DNA of 64,000 nt from JAEUOS01 sp965279115 (GCA_965279115.1 OZ257137.1:5766001-5830000); one strand, 5' to 3'. Positions 39,870 through 49,202 are shown, counted from the stretch's first letter. Numbers and translations: made by a program. The notes: generated by a model not told the origin, from the letters alone.

Positions 39870-41660
39870 ATGCAGCACATCCGCAATTTTTCCATCATTG
39901 CCCACATCGACCATGGCAAATCGACCCTGGCCGACCGGATCATCCAGCTTTGCGGCGGACTTTCCGATCGCGAGATGGAAGCCCAGGTTCTCGACTCGAT
40001 GGACCTGGAGCGCGAGCGGGGCATCACCATCAAGGCGCAGACAGCCGCGCTGGAATATGTAGCCCTGGACGGAAAACGCTACAACCTGAACCTGATCGAC
40101 ACACCCGGGCACGTGGATTTTTCCTATGAGGTCAGCCGCTCGCTCTCGGCGTGCGAGGGGGCGTTGCTGGTGGTCGATGCATCGCAGGGGGTCGAGGCGC
40201 AAACCGTGGCGAATTGCTATACCGCGCTCGATCTAGGGGTCGAGGTGGTGCCGGTGTTGAACAAGATCGACCTGCCGTCCGCCGACCCTGACAATGCCAT
40301 CGCCGAGATCGAGGATGTGATCGGTATCGACGCCCACGGGGCGATTCGAGCCAGCGCGAAAACGGGCGAAGGTGTCCGCGACATCATCGAGGCCATGATT
40401 GCAAGGGTGCCGCCCCCAAAAGGCGATCCGGCCAATCCCCTGCAGGCCCTGATCATCGACTCCTGGTTCGACAACTATGTCGGCGTCGTGATGCTGGTAC
40501 GGGTGATGGAAGGCTCCCTGAAGCCGAAGGACCGCATCAAGCTCATGGCTGCGGGCGGCACCTTCCTGTGCGAGCAGGTAGGCGTGTTTACGCCGAAGTC
40601 CAAGCAGACGGCAAGCCTTTCGGCGGGCGAGGTAGGCTTCATCATTTCCGGCATCAAGGAACTGAAGGCCGCCAAGGTCGGCGACACCGTCACCCTGGTC
40701 GATCGACCGGCAGCCCAGGCGCTTCCCGGATTCAAGGAAATCCAGCCACAGGTTTTCGCGGGCCTTTTTCCGGTCGAGTCGAACCAATACGAAGCCCTGC
40801 GCGATTCCCTCGAGAAGCTGCAGCTCAACGACGCTTCGCTGCAATACCAGCCCGAAGTGTCTCAGGCCCTGGGTTTCGGTTTCCGCTGCGGATTTCTCGG
40901 GCTCCTCCACATGGACATCGTCCAGGAACGCCTGGAACGCGAGTTCGACATGGACCTCATCACCACCGCGCCATCGGTGGTGTATGAAGTCGTATTGCGC
41001 AATGGCGAGACCATCGTCATCGACAACCCGGACAAGCTGCCGGACCCGGGAAGGATCGAATCCATCCGCGAGCCGATCATGACCGTGCAACTGTTCATGC
41101 CTCAGGAGTATGTGGGCGCCATCATGACGCTTTGCAACGTGAAGCGCGGCGTGCAACTCAACATGGCCTATCACGGCCGACAGGTGCATCTCACTTACGA
41201 AATTCCCTTGAACGAAATCGTTCTTGATTTCTTCGACAAGCTCAAATCGGCGTCGCGCGGCTATGCTTCGATGGACTACGAGTTCAAGGAATATCGCGCC
41301 GCCGACGTTGTGAAGGTCGATGTGCTCATCAATGCCGAGAAGGTCGACGCCCTCGCCATCATCGTGCACCGCGCCAACAGCCAGTATCGCGGACGTGAAC
41401 TGGTGTCGAAAATGCGCGAGTTGATCCCGCGGCAAATGTTCGACGTTGCGATCCAGGCGGCCATCGGTGCGCACATCATCGCCCGGGAAAACGTCAAGGC
41501 GTTGCGCAAGAACGTTCTGGCCAAGTGCTATGGCGGTGACATATCGCGCAAGCGCAAGCTGCTTGAAAAGCAGAAGGCAGGCAAGAAGCGCATGAAGCAG
41601 GTGGGTTCGGTGGAAATTCCCCAGGAAGCATTCCTGGCGATCTTGCAGGTGGATGGCTGA
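39870..41660 (+). CDS. lepA: Elongation factor 4 (back-translocase LepA)
   Basis: 596-residue translational GTPase, standard length. GTP-binding motifs are in order: AHIDHGKST (G1), DTPGHVDF (G3), NKIDLPSAD (G4). The LepA-specific C-terminal domain ends KQAGKKRMKQ-like and IPQEAFLAIL. The start at ATG 39870 (MQHIRNF) lies after the terminator; the frame is open through the terminator but that part is untranslated. Its stop overlaps lepB (TGATG), the conserved lepA–lepB pairing. Confidence 0.97.
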   Translation: MQHIRNFSIIAHIDHGKSTLADRIIQLCGGLSDREMEAQVLDSMDLERERGITIKAQTAALEYVALDGKRYNLNLIDTPGHVDFSYEVSRSLSACEGALLVVDASQGVEAQTVANCYTALDLGVEVVPVLNKIDLPSADPDNAIAEIEDVIGIDAHGAIRASAKTGEGVRDIIEAMIARVPPPKGDPANPLQALIIDSWFDNYVGVVMLVRVMEGSLKPKDRIKLMAAGGTFLCEQVGVFTPKSKQTASLSAGEVGFIISGIKELKAAKVGDTVTLVDRPAAQALPGFKEIQPQVFAGLFPVESNQYEALRDSLEKLQLNDASLQYQPEVSQALGFGFRCGFLGLLHMDIVQERLEREFDMDLITTAPSVVYEVVLRNGETIVIDNPDKLPDPGRIESIREPIMTVQLFMPQEYVGAIMTLCNVKRGVQLNMAYHGRQVHLTYEIPLNEIVLDFFDKLKSASRGYASMDYEFKEYRAADVVKVDVLINAEKVDALAIIVHRANSQYRGRELVSKMRELIPRQMFDVAIQAAIGAHIIARENVKALRKNVLAKCYGGDISRKRKLLEKQKAGKKRMKQVGSVEIPQEAFLAILQVDG

Positions 41661-42568
41661 TGAACTTCGCGTTGATCCTTTTTTGCCTGACCGTCGGGAC
41701 CGGGATCTTCTGGTTCGCCGACCTGCTCTATTTCAGGAAGCAGCGGCAGGCGGCATTCGTGGCTGATGTCAAGGCGCTGGACGAGCGAATGGCCATCAAT
41801 CCAGCCCTGTACGCCGCAGACCATCGCGATCGCGAAGTGGAGCGCATTTCGCGGGAAACCCGCACGCCGCCCGCCTGGCTTGAGTTTCCCGCCAGCTTTT
41901 TTCCGGTGATCGCGATCGTTTTCGCGGTACGCTCGTTTGTGGTCGAACCGTTCAAGATTCCGTCCGGCTCGATGATTCCGACCCTGCTGGTCGGGGATTT
42001 CATCCTGGTCAACAAGTTCACCTACGGAATCCGCCTGCCGGTCATCAATACCCGGATCATCGAGATCGGCAGCCCCAAGCGCGGCGACGTGATGGTTTTC
42101 CGCTATCCGGTGGACCCGTCTTTCGACTACATCAAGCGGGTGGTCGGCGTGCCGGGTGACAAGGTTGCGTACCAGAACAAGCGGCTTACCGTGAATGGCG
42201 TCGCCTTGCCAACGCGTCCGGAGGCCGATTTCCTGCACCGCGACCGGGCAGCCTACTCCAAGCAATTTGCCGAAACCAACGATGGCAAGACCTATCGCAC
42301 CCTCAATGACGAGGACGCGCCTGCCTTCATCATGTCCGCAGCCCAGTTTCCGAACCGCGAGAATTGCCTCTACAATAATGCGGGCGTCATTTGCACTGTT
42401 CCGCCCGGACACTACTTCATGATGGGCGACAACCGCGACAACAGCCTCGACAGCCGGTTCTGGGGTTTCGTGCCGGAAGCCAACATAGTGGGGCGCGCAT
42501 TCGGAATCTGGATGAACTGGTCTGGCGGACTCAGCTTTGATCTTTCCAGAATCGGCGGTTTTGAATGA
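41660..42568 (+). CDS. lepB: Signal peptidase I
   Basis: 302-residue membrane peptidase that removes Sec/Tat signal peptides. It has an N-terminal helix (about 1–22), a short cytoplasmic loop, and a second helix near 80–93. The catalytic Ser104 is in IPSGSMIPT and Lys159 in DYIKRVVG; the downstream box GDNRDNSLDSRFWG is intact. ATG 41660 overlaps the lepA stop. An insertion around residues 190–245 is typical of proteobacterial LepB. Confidence 0.96.
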   Translation: MNFALILFCLTVGTGIFWFADLLYFRKQRQAAFVADVKALDERMAINPALYAADHRDREVERISRETRTPPAWLEFPASFFPVIAIVFAVRSFVVEPFKIPSGSMIPTLLVGDFILVNKFTYGIRLPVINTRIIEIGSPKRGDVMVFRYPVDPSFDYIKRVVGVPGDKVAYQNKRLTVNGVALPTRPEADFLHRDRAAYSKQFAETNDGKTYRTLNDEDAPAFIMSAAQFPNRENCLYNNAGVICTVPPGHYFMMGDNRDNSLDSRFWGFVPEANIVGRAFGIWMNWSGGLSFDLSRIGGFE

Positions 42569-42588
42569 CACTTTCGGAGGGGAAATCC

Positions 42589-42954
42589 ATGACTCGCATT
42601 TTAGGGCTCTCACGCCAGCGCGGCGTCAGCATGCTGGGCATACTTTTCATCTGCATCGCCATCGTCCTGGTGGCGGTGGGTGCGCTGAAGGTCATACCGA
42701 CTTACATGGAATTCCGCAGCATCAAGGCCGCGGCCGTCCAGGCCCGGGACGGGGGCAAGACGGTACTCGAGATTCAGAAAGCCTTTGATCGCGTCGCAAC
42801 AGTGAACGACATCACCACCATCGCCGGCAAGGACCTTGAGATCACCAAGGAAGGCACGAACATCATCGTTGGCTTCAAGTATGACAAGAAGATCCACATG
42901 TTCCACAACGTCAGCATCCTGATCGAATACGCGGGAAACAGCGACCAACCTTGA
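42589..42954 (+). CDS. DUF4845 small membrane protein
   Basis: 121-residue protein with a basic N-terminus, one hydrophobic helix (about residues 12–38, GVSMLGILFICIAIVLVAV) and a soluble domain starting VIPTYMEFRSIK. The DUF4845 family is regularly found between lepB and rnc in betaproteobacteria; its job is not known. The N-terminus resembles a prepilin-like signal (RQRGVSMLG) without being diagnostic. The start is ATG 42589 because GGAGGGG lies 6 bases before it; an earlier ATG at 42565 would overlap lepB. Confidence 0.85.
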   Translation: MTRILGLSRQRGVSMLGILFICIAIVLVAVGALKVIPTYMEFRSIKAAAVQARDGGKTVLEIQKAFDRVATVNDITTIAGKDLEITKEGTNIIVGFKYDKKIHMFHNVSILIEYAGNSDQP

Positions 42955-43050
42955 GAATGGGCCATCACCTGAGACGCGTGAAGTCTGCGCCATCCATGAC
43001 CTGTCGCGAACAGCGCGCCGCGAGAGCCGGGTTTTTCGGCGGAGCCGACA

Positions 43051-43908
43051 GTGGAATTGTCTGAACTCGAAGGCAGGCTCGGTCACAAATTCGCGACAGT
43101 CAAGCTACTTGGTCAAGCGCTGACGCATCGCAGCCACAGCGCTCCACACAACGAGCGCCTTGAGTTTCTCGGCGACAGCATTCTGAACTGCGCCGTTGCG
43201 CATCTGCTGTTCGAGCGATACACAAAACTGGACGAAGGCGATCTTTCAAGGCTACGCTCGAATCTGGTCAAGCAGCAAACCCTCTACGAGATCGCTCAGC
43301 GCATCGAACTCGCACCGCATCTGCGACTGGGCGAAGGTGAACTCAAGAGCGGCGGCTTTCGGCGCCCGTCCATCCTGGCCGACACTCTCGAGGCCCTGTT
43401 CGGCGCGATTTTCCTCGATGGCGGCTTCCAGGCCGCGCGCCTGACCATCGCCAAGCTCTATCATCCGATTCTTGAAACCGTCGATCCGCAAACCCTCGGC
43501 AAGGACGCCAAGACACTGCTGCAGGAATACCTGCAGGGGCGCAAGATCGCACTGCCTACCTACAACGTGGTGGCCACCCGGGGGGCCGCGCATAACCAGG
43601 AATTCGAAGTCGAATGCCTGATACCGAAGCTTGATATCCGCGCGACAGGGGCTGGAGCAAGTCGGCGTGCGGCCGAGCAGGCTGCTGCCAAGAAAGCGCT
43701 GGAACTTGCGCCCAAGGAAGCGCCAAAGAAATCGCGTCGGGCGCGCAAGGACAACGGCAAGCCAATCCCTGTTCCGCAGCGCATGAACGATGCAGTGGAT
43801 GCCAACGGGCCGCCTGCAGGGGAGTCGTCAGTCGATCCGAAAACCACGGCAGATGAAGGTGAACCAGCGGCTGCCAGCGCGCCGGACGTTGCAGGTAGCA
43901 AGGCGTGA
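43051..43908 (+). CDS. rnc: Ribonuclease III
   Basis: 285-residue double-strand-specific endoribonuclease. The catalytic domain (1–145) has ERLEFLGDSIL with Glu38 and Asp42, and DTLEALFGAIFLD with Asp110 and Glu113. A dsRNA-binding domain occupies about 150–220 (KTLLQEYLQG, RAAEQAAAKKALEL). A Lys/Arg-rich then Ala/Pro-rich tail of about 60 residues follows, longer than in most homologs. Start is GTG 43051 with GGAG 6 bases upstream. Overlaps era. Confidence 0.95.
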   Translation: MELSELEGRLGHKFATVKLLGQALTHRSHSAPHNERLEFLGDSILNCAVAHLLFERYTKLDEGDLSRLRSNLVKQQTLYEIAQRIELAPHLRLGEGELKSGGFRRPSILADTLEALFGAIFLDGGFQAARLTIAKLYHPILETVDPQTLGKDAKTLLQEYLQGRKIALPTYNVVATRGAAHNQEFEVECLIPKLDIRATGAGASRRAAEQAAAKKALELAPKEAPKKSRRARKDNGKPIPVPQRMNDAVDANGPPAGESSVDPKTTADEGEPAAASAPDVAGSKA

Positions 43909-44804
43909 GCGACACGGGCGGGCAGGGCCAGCGTACCGGTTATGTGGCAATCGCCGGCAGGCCAAACGTCGGCAAGTCCACATTGCTCAATCGCCTGATC
44001 GGCGCGAAGGTAAGCATCACATCGCGCAAGGCGCAGACCACACGACACCGCATTCTCGGCGTGCGTACCGACGAGAAATCGCAGTTCGTTTTCCTCGACA
44101 CCCCGGGCTTCCAGACCAGGCATCGCAACGCGCTCAACCGGGCCATGAACAAGAGTGTGACCGATGCCCTCGCCTCGGCGGATGTGGTGCTTTTCGTTAT
44201 TGACGGCGCCGGCTGGCGAGCCGAAGACTCCGCGGTGTGCGCGCTCCTGCCTGCGCAAGTTCCCGCCATTCTCGCGATCAACAAGGCCGATTCTGCCAAG
44301 GATCAGGGAAGACTGATGACGCTGGCGTCGAGGGCGTCTGCGGAGCGCGATTTCGCCGCCATCGTTCCGATTTCCGCGCGTACCGGCAAGGGTATCGATG
44401 GCCTGCTCGCCGAAGTGGCGAAGCGCCTGCCTGAGGCCATGCGCATGTACGAGGAAGATACACTTACCGATCGACCCGAGCGGTTTCTCGCCGCCGAACT
44501 CATCCGCGAAAAGGTGTTCCGTCTCTCGGGCGAAGAAATTCCCTATGGCTGCGAAGTCACCATAGAGAAGTTCGAGGACGAGGGAGGCCTGCGCCGGATT
44601 CAGGCCAACATCCTGGTGGATCGTCCCGGGCACAAGGCGATCCTGCTCGGTCCCAAGGGAGAGCGGATGAAGCGAATCGCCAGCGAAGCCCGGGTCGACA
44701 TGGAGGCCTTGTTTGGCGCCAAGGTCTTTCTTGAAGTCTGGGTCAAGGTCAAGAGCGGATGGGCGGACAATGCCGCGACCTTGAAGAGCCTCGGATACAT
44801 TTGA
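43905..44804 (+). CDS. era: GTPase Era
   Basis: 299-residue GTPase for 16S rRNA and 30S assembly. G1 is GRPNVGKST (about residues 18–26), G3 DTPGFQ, G4 NKAD, and a C-terminal KH RNA-binding domain starts near residue 205 (IPYGCEVTIEKFED, GHKAILLGPKGERMKRI). The start is GTG 43905, overlapping the rnc stop. Usual rnc–era–recO order. Confidence 0.96.
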   Translation: MSDTGGQGQRTGYVAIAGRPNVGKSTLLNRLIGAKVSITSRKAQTTRHRILGVRTDEKSQFVFLDTPGFQTRHRNALNRAMNKSVTDALASADVVLFVIDGAGWRAEDSAVCALLPAQVPAILAINKADSAKDQGRLMTLASRASAERDFAAIVPISARTGKGIDGLLAEVAKRLPEAMRMYEEDTLTDRPERFLAAELIREKVFRLSGEEIPYGCEVTIEKFEDEGGLRRIQANILVDRPGHKAILLGPKGERMKRIASEARVDMEALFGAKVFLEVWVKVKSGWADNAATLKSLGYI

Positions 44805-45610
44805 TGTCGGCCGTCATGCAGGTGACATACCCGGCCACCAAGCCCGTATCTGCAGCAGCAGCGGCGCCGGAAAGCGTGGCGAAGCGCAATTCTGCGTCGC
44901 GCCGCCTTGAAGACCAGCCAGGCTTTGTGCTTCACACCTACCCCTACAGCGAAAGCAGCGTCATTGTCGAAACTTTCACCCGCGCGCACGGACGGGTGCC
45001 GTTGCTCGCCAAAGGCGCCAAACGGCCCGGTTCCACCTTGCGGGGAGCGTTGCTCCAGTTCCAGCAGGTAGGATTCTCGTGGACAGGGAAGGGCGACCTG
45101 CGCAACCTTGTCCGTGCCGAATGGCTTGGTGGAATCCCGGTGCTCAATCCCAAAGCACTCTTGTGCGGTTTCTACCTCAATGAACTCATCCTGAAACTGG
45201 TCGAGCGTGATGATCCGCACGAACGACTCTTTGACCATTACGCCACTGCGCTGACCGGTCTTGCATCAGGCGCGCGCGAGGCCCAGGTACTGCGTGTTTT
45301 CGAACTTCAACTCCTGCGGGAGATCGGGTATGCGGTCAACCTGGGTGTCGATGCCAGCACCGGCGAGAAGATCGATCCATCGGCGCGCTACGCTTATGAG
45401 GTCGAAAGCGGGTTGCGGCGCATGTCGCCCGATGAATCGGCCGAACGCGAGTTGAGTGGCGCGGCTGCTCTGGCCATCGAAAATGGGGATTTCGGCAACC
45501 CCCAGGTGGCGAACCAGGCCAAGCATCTGATGCGTTCGCTCATCGATCATCACCTCAACGGACGCCGGATCGCCACCCGGCAGATTTTCATGTCACTGCA
45601 GCAATCATGA
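44804..45610 (+). CDS. recO: DNA repair protein RecO
   Basis: 268-residue recombination mediator that loads RecA with RecR. After an N-terminal extension of about 38 Ala-rich residues not usual in the family, the OB domain starts at FVLHTYPYSESS, with LLAKGAKRPGSTLRGAL near residue 70. A helical C-terminal part follows. The cysteine zinc cluster of some RecO proteins is absent, as in other proteobacteria. ATG 44804 overlaps the era stop; an in-frame ATG four codons later is an alternative. Overlaps pdxJ by ATGA. Confidence 0.93.
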   Translation: MSAVMQVTYPATKPVSAAAAAPESVAKRNSASRRLEDQPGFVLHTYPYSESSVIVETFTRAHGRVPLLAKGAKRPGSTLRGALLQFQQVGFSWTGKGDLRNLVRAEWLGGIPVLNPKALLCGFYLNELILKLVERDDPHERLFDHYATALTGLASGAREAQVLRVFELQLLREIGYAVNLGVDASTGEKIDPSARYAYEVESGLRRMSPDESAERELSGAAALAIENGDFGNPQVANQAKHLMRSLIDHHLNGRRIATRQIFMSLQQS

Positions 45611-46344
45611 GCGATTCCATCAAACTGGGCGTCAATATCGACCACGTCGCAACCTTGCGTCAGGTACGCGGCACACCGTATCCGGATCCCGTGCAGGCCG
45701 CGCTGCTGGCCGAGGAGGCCGGAGCCGACCTGATCACCCTGCATCTTCGCGAAGACCGCAGACACATCCAGGATCGCGATGTATTCGAGCTGCGCGGCCA
45801 GCTCAAGACACGCATGAACCTGGAGGCCGCCATCACGCGCGAAATGCTGCAGATCGCCGTCAAGGTGCGCCCCCAGGATGTGTGTCTGGTACCCGAGCGG
45901 AGAATGGAACTGACGACCGAAGGCGGATTGGACGTGGTGGGACAGTTCGATCGGGTGCGTGACGCGGTTCGCCTGCTTTCGGAGGCCGGCATCCGGGTTT
46001 CGCTTTTCATCAGCCATGATCCGCGCCAGATTGAGGCGGCCAAAGCGACGGGCGCGCCGGTGGTGGAGATCCACACCGGGCATTTCGCGGATTCGAATGG
46101 CCAAGCCGCGGCGGTGGAACTGGCGGCCATTCGTCGCGGTGTGGACACCGCCCTGGGTCTGGGGCTGGTTGCCAACGCCGGTCACGGGCTCAATTTCTCC
46201 AATACCGCACCGGTAGCCGCGATCAGGGGTATCAGCGAACTCAACATTGGACACGCCATCGTGGCCGAGGCTGTGTTCCGTGGCTGGCAGCAGACGGTGC
46301 GCGATATGAAAGCCCTGATGCTTGCCGCGCGATCCGCGCCCTGA
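45607..46344 (+). CDS. pdxJ: Pyridoxine 5'-phosphate synthase
   Basis: 245-residue TIM-barrel enzyme that condenses 3-amino-1-hydroxyacetone phosphate with deoxyxylulose phosphate in vitamin B6 synthesis. Family motifs include LGVNIDHVATLRQVRGTPYPD at the start (in two parts), HLREDRRHIQDRD near residue 50, VEIHTGHFAD near 150 and ANAGHGLNF near 190. It is encoded between recO and acpS, the conserved order. Confidence 0.96.
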   Translation: MSDSIKLGVNIDHVATLRQVRGTPYPDPVQAALLAEEAGADLITLHLREDRRHIQDRDVFELRGQLKTRMNLEAAITREMLQIAVKVRPQDVCLVPERRMELTTEGGLDVVGQFDRVRDAVRLLSEAGIRVSLFISHDPRQIEAAKATGAPVVEIHTGHFADSNGQAAAVELAAIRRGVDTALGLGLVANAGHGLNFSNTAPVAAIRGISELNIGHAIVAEAVFRGWQQTVRDMKALMLAARSAP

Positions 46345-46374
46345 GTATTGGCGGCACGGCGACGGCTTGCCATC

Positions 46375-46761
46375 ATGATCTCCGGAATCGGTACTGATAT
46401 TGTTTCCGTTGCCAGGATCCGTCGCGCCCTCGGACGCCACGGTGATCGCTTCGCGCGCCGGATACTTGCTGATGACGAAATGATCGCTTTCGCGGCGCGT
46501 CCCGATCCGGCCCCCTATGTGGCCAAGCGATTCGCCGCGAAAGAAGCCTTCTTCAAGGCTTTCGGGCAGCCGTCCAGCAGTGCCAATACCTGGCACCAAT
46601 TGACCATCGCCAATGCGCCTGATGGAAGCCCCCGTTTGCAATTCGGCGAATTGCTCGGCGCCAAGATGGCGGAGGTCGGCATTGACCGCTGGCACGTAAC
46701 CCTGTCCGACGAGCGCGAGTTCGCGGTTGCATTTGTGGTCCTCGAAAGGAGCATGGATTGA
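46375..46761 (+). CDS. acpS: Holo-acyl-carrier-protein synthase
   Basis: 128-residue phosphopantetheinyl transferase that activates AcpP. Mg2+ ligands are visible: Asp in GIGTDIVSV (about residue 7) and Glu in KRFAAKEAFFKAFG (near 56). The start is ATG 46375 (MISGIGTD); a TTG nine codons earlier adds an Arg-rich stretch not seen in the family. Its stop overlaps the nagZ ATG. Confidence 0.95.
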   Translation: MISGIGTDIVSVARIRRALGRHGDRFARRILADDEMIAFAARPDPAPYVAKRFAAKEAFFKAFGQPSSSANTWHQLTIANAPDGSPRLQFGELLGAKMAEVGIDRWHVTLSDEREFAVAFVVLERSMD

Positions 46762-47801
46762 TGCGTGGATTGGCGCGCGGTCGCGTACTGGCCGACTTGG
46801 CAGGCGTCCGGATTACGCCGGAGGAACGGGAACTGCTTCTGCACCCGCAGGTAGGGGGCGTGATCCTTTTTGCCCGCAATTTCGAGTCTGCAGCGCAACT
46901 TGCCGAGCTGACCGCTGAAATACACGCGTTGAGGTCGCCACGCCTGCTTGTCGCGGTTGATCACGAGGGTGGCCGGGTGCAGCGCTTTCGCGAAGGCTTT
47001 ACCTTGATCCCGGCGATGCGGAGGCTGGGCTCGCTGTGGGACGAAAACGAAGAGGCCGGCCTGCGGTTGGCGCGCGCCTGCGGAAGGGTTTTGGCCGCCG
47101 AACTGCGCGCTTGCGGGGTGGACCTGAGTTTTGCTCCGGTGCTTGATCTGGACCATGGCCCCAGCGGCGTGATCGGCGATCGTGCCTTTCATCGAGCCCC
47201 GGATGTCGTCGCGGCATTGGCTGCGGCATTGACACGCGGCATGCGGGATGGCGGCATGGCTGCCTGCGGCAAGCACTTTCCCGGTCACGGGTTCGTCGCG
47301 GCGGACTCACATCTGGACACCCCTGTGGATATGCGCCCGCTCGCCGTGATCGAACGCGACGATATCCTGCCGTTCCGGCGACTCGTATCCGCCGGGCTTG
47401 AAGCCGTGATGCCGGCTCATGTGGTGTATCCGATGGTTGACCACGCTCCCGCCGGCTTTTCGCGGGTCTGGCTGGATTACCTCCGTTCAAACCTGGGCTT
47501 CAAAGGCCTGATTTTCAGTGATGACCTCTCGATGGAGGGGGCCAAGGCCCATGGCGGCGTCGTAGAACGAGGTCTGGCTGCGCTTGCGGCCGGGTGCGAC
47601 ATGCTGCTGCTATGCAATACGCCGGCGGACCTGCATTGCCTGGTCGACGGTCTGGCCAGCAACAGCACTTCGGCGATTTCCGGGCAGCGCATTGACGCTT
47701 TATTTCGTGACGCGCCGGCGGCATCCATGGCATCCCTGCAGGGCTCCGCAGCCTACGAATCCGCCCGTATCCTTGTGCAAGAGTTCGCGCTGCAGTCCTG
47801 A
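46761..47801 (+). CDS. nagZ: Beta-N-acetylhexosaminidase (cell-wall recycling)
   Basis: 346-residue cytoplasmic glycoside hydrolase family 3 enzyme that removes GlcNAc from muropeptide fragments during murein recycling. The substrate loop VDHEGGRVQRF is near residue 67, the catalytic His/Asp loop KHFPGHGFVAADSH near 172, and the nucleophile Asp in FSDDLSMEGA near 250. The start is ATG 46761, overlapping the acpS stop. Last gene of the long core run. Confidence 0.95.
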   Translation: MRGLARGRVLADLAGVRITPEERELLLHPQVGGVILFARNFESAAQLAELTAEIHALRSPRLLVAVDHEGGRVQRFREGFTLIPAMRRLGSLWDENEEAGLRLARACGRVLAAELRACGVDLSFAPVLDLDHGPSGVIGDRAFHRAPDVVAALAAALTRGMRDGGMAACGKHFPGHGFVAADSHLDTPVDMRPLAVIERDDILPFRRLVSAGLEAVMPAHVVYPMVDHAPAGFSRVWLDYLRSNLGFKGLIFSDDLSMEGAKAHGGVVERGLAALAAGCDMLLLCNTPADLHCLVDGLASNSTSAISGQRIDALFRDAPAASMASLQGSAAYESARILVQEFALQS

Positions 47802-47891
47802 CCCGGTGCGAGCGAAGTGAACAAAGAGACTCGGTGAGGGTTATCGCTACTGTCTGTATGGAGAGTGGCGTCTAGAATCCGTGACGTGCTC

Positions 47892-47921
47892 TTGGGATTC
47901 AATTCATTTCTTCGATATACT
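47892..47921 (+). promoter_or_regulatory. Promoter candidate of the Liv-type operon
   Basis: TTGGGA (47892–47897), 18-base spacer, TATACT (47916–47921), 31 bases upstream of the receptor start in an AT-rich stretch. AGGAGG follows close to the ATG. The 150-base gap after nagZ shows no clear terminator. Confidence 0.5.
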
Positions 47922-47951
47922 TTAGACTTAAAACAAATTCAGGAGGCCAGC

Positions 47952-49118
47952 ATGAAGGCATATCTCAGGTCTGTCGCATTGGCGGCGGTGTTCGGATCCA
48001 CATTCGCATTGGCGCAAACGCCAGTCAAGATCGGTTTCATGGCTGAGTTGTCCGGTCCGCAGGGTGCGCTTGGCCAGGACCAGTACGACGCATTCATGAT
48101 GGTGGTACAGGCCAACGGCGGCAAGCTTGGCGGAGTTCCAGTGGAAATCCTGAAAGAGGACAGCCAGCTCAAGCCGGAAGTGGCGGTGCAGATTGTCGAC
48201 AAGCTCATTGAGCGCGACCGGGTGCCGATCATCACCGGCCTGACCTTCTCGAACGTGCTCATGGCGGTATTCAAGAAGGTGGTCGACAAGGAAGTTTTCC
48301 TGATCGGCTCCAATGCCGGACCGTCGCCGATCGCCGGTGCGCAATGTTCGCCGTATTTTTATTCGACCTCCTGGCAGAACGATCAGCAAGCCGAAGTCGT
48401 CGGCAAGTACGCGAGCGACAAGGGATTCAAGCGCATCGTAGCGATGGCGCCAAACTATCAGGCAGGCAAGGACTTCGTCGCGGGTTTCAAGCGCTACTAT
48501 AAGACGCCTTTGGCCAACGAGATCTATACCTCACTGTCCCAGCAGGATTACTCCGCCGAACTGGCGCAGGTGCAGGCGGCCAATCCTGACGCGGTGTTTG
48601 TTTTCTATCCCGGCGGACTGGGTGTGAATTTCGTCAAGCAGTACGCGCAAGGCGGACTCAAGGGCAAGTATCCATTGCTCAATATTTCCACCACGGACGG
48701 CATCAACTTGCCAGCACAGGGCGACGCGGCGCTCGGCGCCGTTCTTGGTACGGCCTGGGGGCCTGACTTCAAGAATGCGCAGAACCAGAAGTTCGTTGCC
48801 GACTTCGAGGCAAAGTTCAAGCGCATACCTTCCCAGTATGCGGCGCAAGCCTATGACTCGGCATTATTGCTGGATTCGGCGATTGCGAAAGTCAAGGGCA
48901 ATGTCGGCGACAAGAAGGCCTTCATGGCTGCCCTGCGGGCGGCCGACTTCAAGTCGATTCGCGGCGAATTCAAGTTCAATGTCAATGGCTATCCTATCCA
49001 GGACCTTCATGTCTTTGAAGTCGCGAAGGACGACAAGGGCCGCAACAGCCTCAAGACCATCGCCACGCCGCTCAAGGCCGACAAGGACGGTTACTTCGAC
49101 AAGTGCACATTGAAGTAG
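47952..49118 (+). CDS. Branched-chain-amino-acid-type ABC transporter substrate-binding protein
   Basis: 388-residue periplasmic receptor of the LivJ/LivK type (Peripla_BP_6). The signal peptide ends TFALAQ (about residue 22); the mature chain begins TPVKIGFMAELSGPQGALGQDQ. Later NAGPSPIAGAQCSPYF and AMAPNYQAGKDFVAGFKRYYK are typical of the aromatic- or short-acid-binding branch of this family rather than classical leucine receptors. Start ATG 47952 follows AGGAGG. It heads an operon with LivH, LivM, LivG and LivF subunits. The ligand could be a branched amino acid or an aromatic acid. Confidence 0.9.
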   Translation: MKAYLRSVALAAVFGSTFALAQTPVKIGFMAELSGPQGALGQDQYDAFMMVVQANGGKLGGVPVEILKEDSQLKPEVAVQIVDKLIERDRVPIITGLTFSNVLMAVFKKVVDKEVFLIGSNAGPSPIAGAQCSPYFYSTSWQNDQQAEVVGKYASDKGFKRIVAMAPNYQAGKDFVAGFKRYYKTPLANEIYTSLSQQDYSAELAQVQAANPDAVFVFYPGGLGVNFVKQYAQGGLKGKYPLLNISTTDGINLPAQGDAALGAVLGTAWGPDFKNAQNQKFVADFEAKFKRIPSQYAAQAYDSALLLDSAIAKVKGNVGDKKAFMAALRAADFKSIRGEFKFNVNGYPIQDLHVFEVAKDDKGRNSLKTIATPLKADKDGYFDKCTLK

Positions 49119-49129
49119 CAGCGCGTGCC

Positions 49130-49178
49130 AGCCGGCGGAGGATGGTTGCCATCCTCCGTACTGCTTTTGCCGCCGGCT
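49130..49178 (+). terminator. Nested stem-loop between receptor and livH
   Basis: An inner perfect 10-bp stem (CGGAGGATGG / CCATCCTCCG, loop TTG) lies inside an outer 9-bp stem (AGCCGGCGG / CCGCCGGCT). The inner stem is followed by TACTGCTTTT. It begins 12 bases after the receptor stop, 24 bases before the livH start. The two stems share bases, so alternative folds are possible. Likely an attenuator or mRNA-stability element that lifts receptor level over permease level. Confidence 0.75.
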
Positions 49179-49202
49179 CCTGAACCTTAATCCGAGAATC
49201 GT

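Noticed and set aside
40233..41474. 413-codon minus-strand open frame antisense to lepA
   Set aside because: Mirror of a highly conserved gene, with no motif of its own.
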